64,000 nt of DNA from Plasmodiophora brassicae (taxonomy: Eukaryota; Endomyxa: Phytomyxea; Phytomyxea; Plasmodiophorida), in the NCBI GenBank assembly GCA_036867785.1, contig CP145416.1:186001-250000 (forward strand), read 5' to 3'. The notes beneath the pieces were generated by a model. It saw only the letters and a list, made by a program, of their open reading frames with translations. It had not been told where the DNA came from and made no database searches. Both the position numbers and the translations under genes were made by a program. Of the stretch, positions 62,755-64,000 are shown one piece after another (position 1 is the first letter of the stretch; the number at the start of each line of letters is the position of its first letter).

Positions 62755-63322
62755 ATGTCAGCGCCCATGGGCACGCCGGAGGATGTCACCTTCCCGATGG
62801 AGTTCAGGATAACTGTTCGGGACTTCATGGGCAACAAGGCGGCTCCTGTTATCGAGTCAAGCTGGAAGGTTCGTGTCCGTAACTACCGTGACCTGGTGGC
62901 ACAGGTCTGGGAAAAAGTTAGTGGGTGGATCCAAGGCGAAGCCGTATTTGACGGGGACGGCAACGACGACCGCGTCCGTCGATGACCTTGAGAAGTACGT
63001 CTTGTTAGGCGACGAGAAGCAGAAGAGAACATTCCATATGTCGCATCTCACCGAGCAAAAGACGCTAAACAGTGCGCGAGACCGCGTCTGGCATCTGTAT
63101 GTGCACAGATATTCTATGTCGGTCAGTTCCGCCGAGCTGTATCGGCGACTGAAGCACCGGCTTCTAGAAGCCGAGCAAGATCGCTCGGGGGCGGCAACTA
63201 CCGCGGTAGTGGCGGCGCGGGCGCGGACGCTACAGCAGCTCCACCCTGATTTCAAGGTGTTCGAGGTCAATTGGTTCCAATGGAAGCCTTCCAAAAGTGA
63301 CTTACACGGCATTTTAGATTAG
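62755..63322 (+). pseudogene. unrecognised gene-like stretch in two overlapping frames
   Basis: From the ATG at 62755 one frame reads MSAPMGTPEDVTFPMEFRIT, VRDFMGNKAAPVIESSWKVR, VRNYRDLVAQVWEKVSG. From about 62920 a second frame reads convincingly instead (KPYLTGTATTTASVDDLEKY, VLLGDEKQKRTFHMSHLTEQ, YRRLKHRLLEAEQDRSG, FKVFEVNWFQWKPSKSDLHG) to a TAG at 63322. Base use is less GC-biased than in the host genes. It is either spliced in a way I cannot place or broken. I do not recognise the family. Its position beside old transposons suggests accessory or element-borne origin. Confidence 0.45.
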
Positions 63323-63560
63323 ATCTAGTTGGCCTCGGAGAAAGAATGTAAATGCGGAATGTAGTGGGAAGGCGAAGTCGGACTGCGCACAGACAAATGT
63401 AAGATTGTAAGAATCTGCGTCTGGTATCTAAGAAGACCGTTTCGCGGTCTCCGCAGATCTAAGACGGATCTTAGAACAGATCTAATTCGCTCAGATTGCG
63501 GATCTTAGGCGACGCAGATTCGTGATCTAAGGTATTTTTGGAAGGCATCCAATGGACAAT
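63323..63560. other. dyad-rich non-coding patch with repeated CTAAGA/TCTTAG motifs
   Basis: GAATCTGCGTC at 63411-63421 pairs perfectly with GACGCAGATTC at 63511-63521. Between them lie the hairpins AGACCG/CGGTCT (63434-63439, 63445-63450) and TCTAAGA/TCTTAGA (63458-63464, 63469-63475). Single ATCTAAG or GATCTTAG copies repeat around them. The patch could be a structured RNA, a transposon end or a protein-binding array. Confidence 0.5.
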
Positions 63561-64000
63561 GTGGATTGAAAGTCTTCCACTTCATGTTCGCTATGACAAA
63601 TCTCGCCAGCCTCCACCCCCACACACAGGCAGCATATCGGCTACAGCGGGGCTACAATTCTGCGGAGGAGCTACAAATCGGCTACATTAGTGGACACATT
63701 GGTGACATTTTCTTCCGCCTGCCCAAGGAGTGCGCTGATGGGGGGGGATATTGCCGCTATTGTTCGAAATGCAAAATGCGCGATGGAAACAATAGCGCAG
63801 CGCTTCAGTTCGAACGAACCGTAGCCGATAGCTCCGCCCGGGTAGAGCGGGGCTCTATATTTGGCATCCCGTACATCAACGCGCTGCCGTCTCGCTTGAC
63901 GCTTGTCACGATCGGCAGTCCACCGGATCACTGAGGCTGGCGCGGACCAAACGGACTGCGCGAGAACCGTAGCAGATTTTGCATTTTGGATGAAAACGAG
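63561..64000. other. end of window, no gene that I can support
   Basis: A frame from the ATG at 63584 is open to 63934 and includes a Cys-rich bit (CRYCSKCKMRDG). Base use is unlike the host genes and I recognise nothing. It might be part of another degenerate element continuing past the right edge. Confidence 0.3.

Overview
This is a gene-dense, GC-rich eukaryotic nuclear window. Most genes carry several short GT-AG introns (about 50-65 nt), a few have none, and most spacers are only 40-500 bp. The gene set is eukaryotic: eIF2B, CPSF160, listerin, SEC11, a Golgi SNARE, RRP8 and heat shock factors. A CFAP299 orthologue implies that the organism builds a flagellum. Several HSF genes in a compact, GC-rich, flagellate protist would fit a stramenopile or a rhizarian such as a plasmodiophorid. 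That placement is inference; nothing in the sequence fixes the species.

Region 1 (1-18.4 kb) is mostly conserved housekeeping genes: a hypothetical secreted protein, eIF2B beta (with a stray copy of its 3' end about 2.4 kb away), an MBOAT lysophospholipid acyltransferase, a tandem pair of DEAD-box helicases of which the first has lost several helicase motifs, a zeta-crystallin-type quinone oxidoreductase, a SMARCAL1-like annealing helicase, CFAP299, membrin and a first HSF gene.

Region 2 (17.5-25.4 kb) is a looser, repeat-bearing stretch holding four HSF genes on the same strand. Only the second keeps an intron in the DNA-binding domain. Region 3 (25.8-36.6 kb) holds CPSF160, an intronless listerin (LTN1) and ethanolamine kinase.

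Region 4 (36.8-51.6 kb) starts with two tandem paralogues of a small signal-peptide-bearing U-box-like protein. It continues with SEC11, a four-helix membrane protein with an apparent 27-nt intron, a cyclic-nucleotide-binding-like coiled-coil protein, a mitochondrial-type HINT, PTRHD1, a GST, a leucine-rich-repeat (XRRA1-like) protein, a probable MED19, RRP8 and a DH/PH-like protein.

Region 5 (51.6-64 kb) is a transposon graveyard with one fresh insertion. It holds a Ty3/gypsy relic with a roughly 170-bp inverted repeat, a second relic of hAT type, and then a hAT element with 15-bp TIRs and an 8-bp target duplication. A whole-looking Ty1/copia element with two identical 184-bp LTRs and a perfect 5-bp target duplication sits inside the hAT transposase gene. 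The window ends in an unrecognised gene-like stretch and a dyad-rich non-coding patch.
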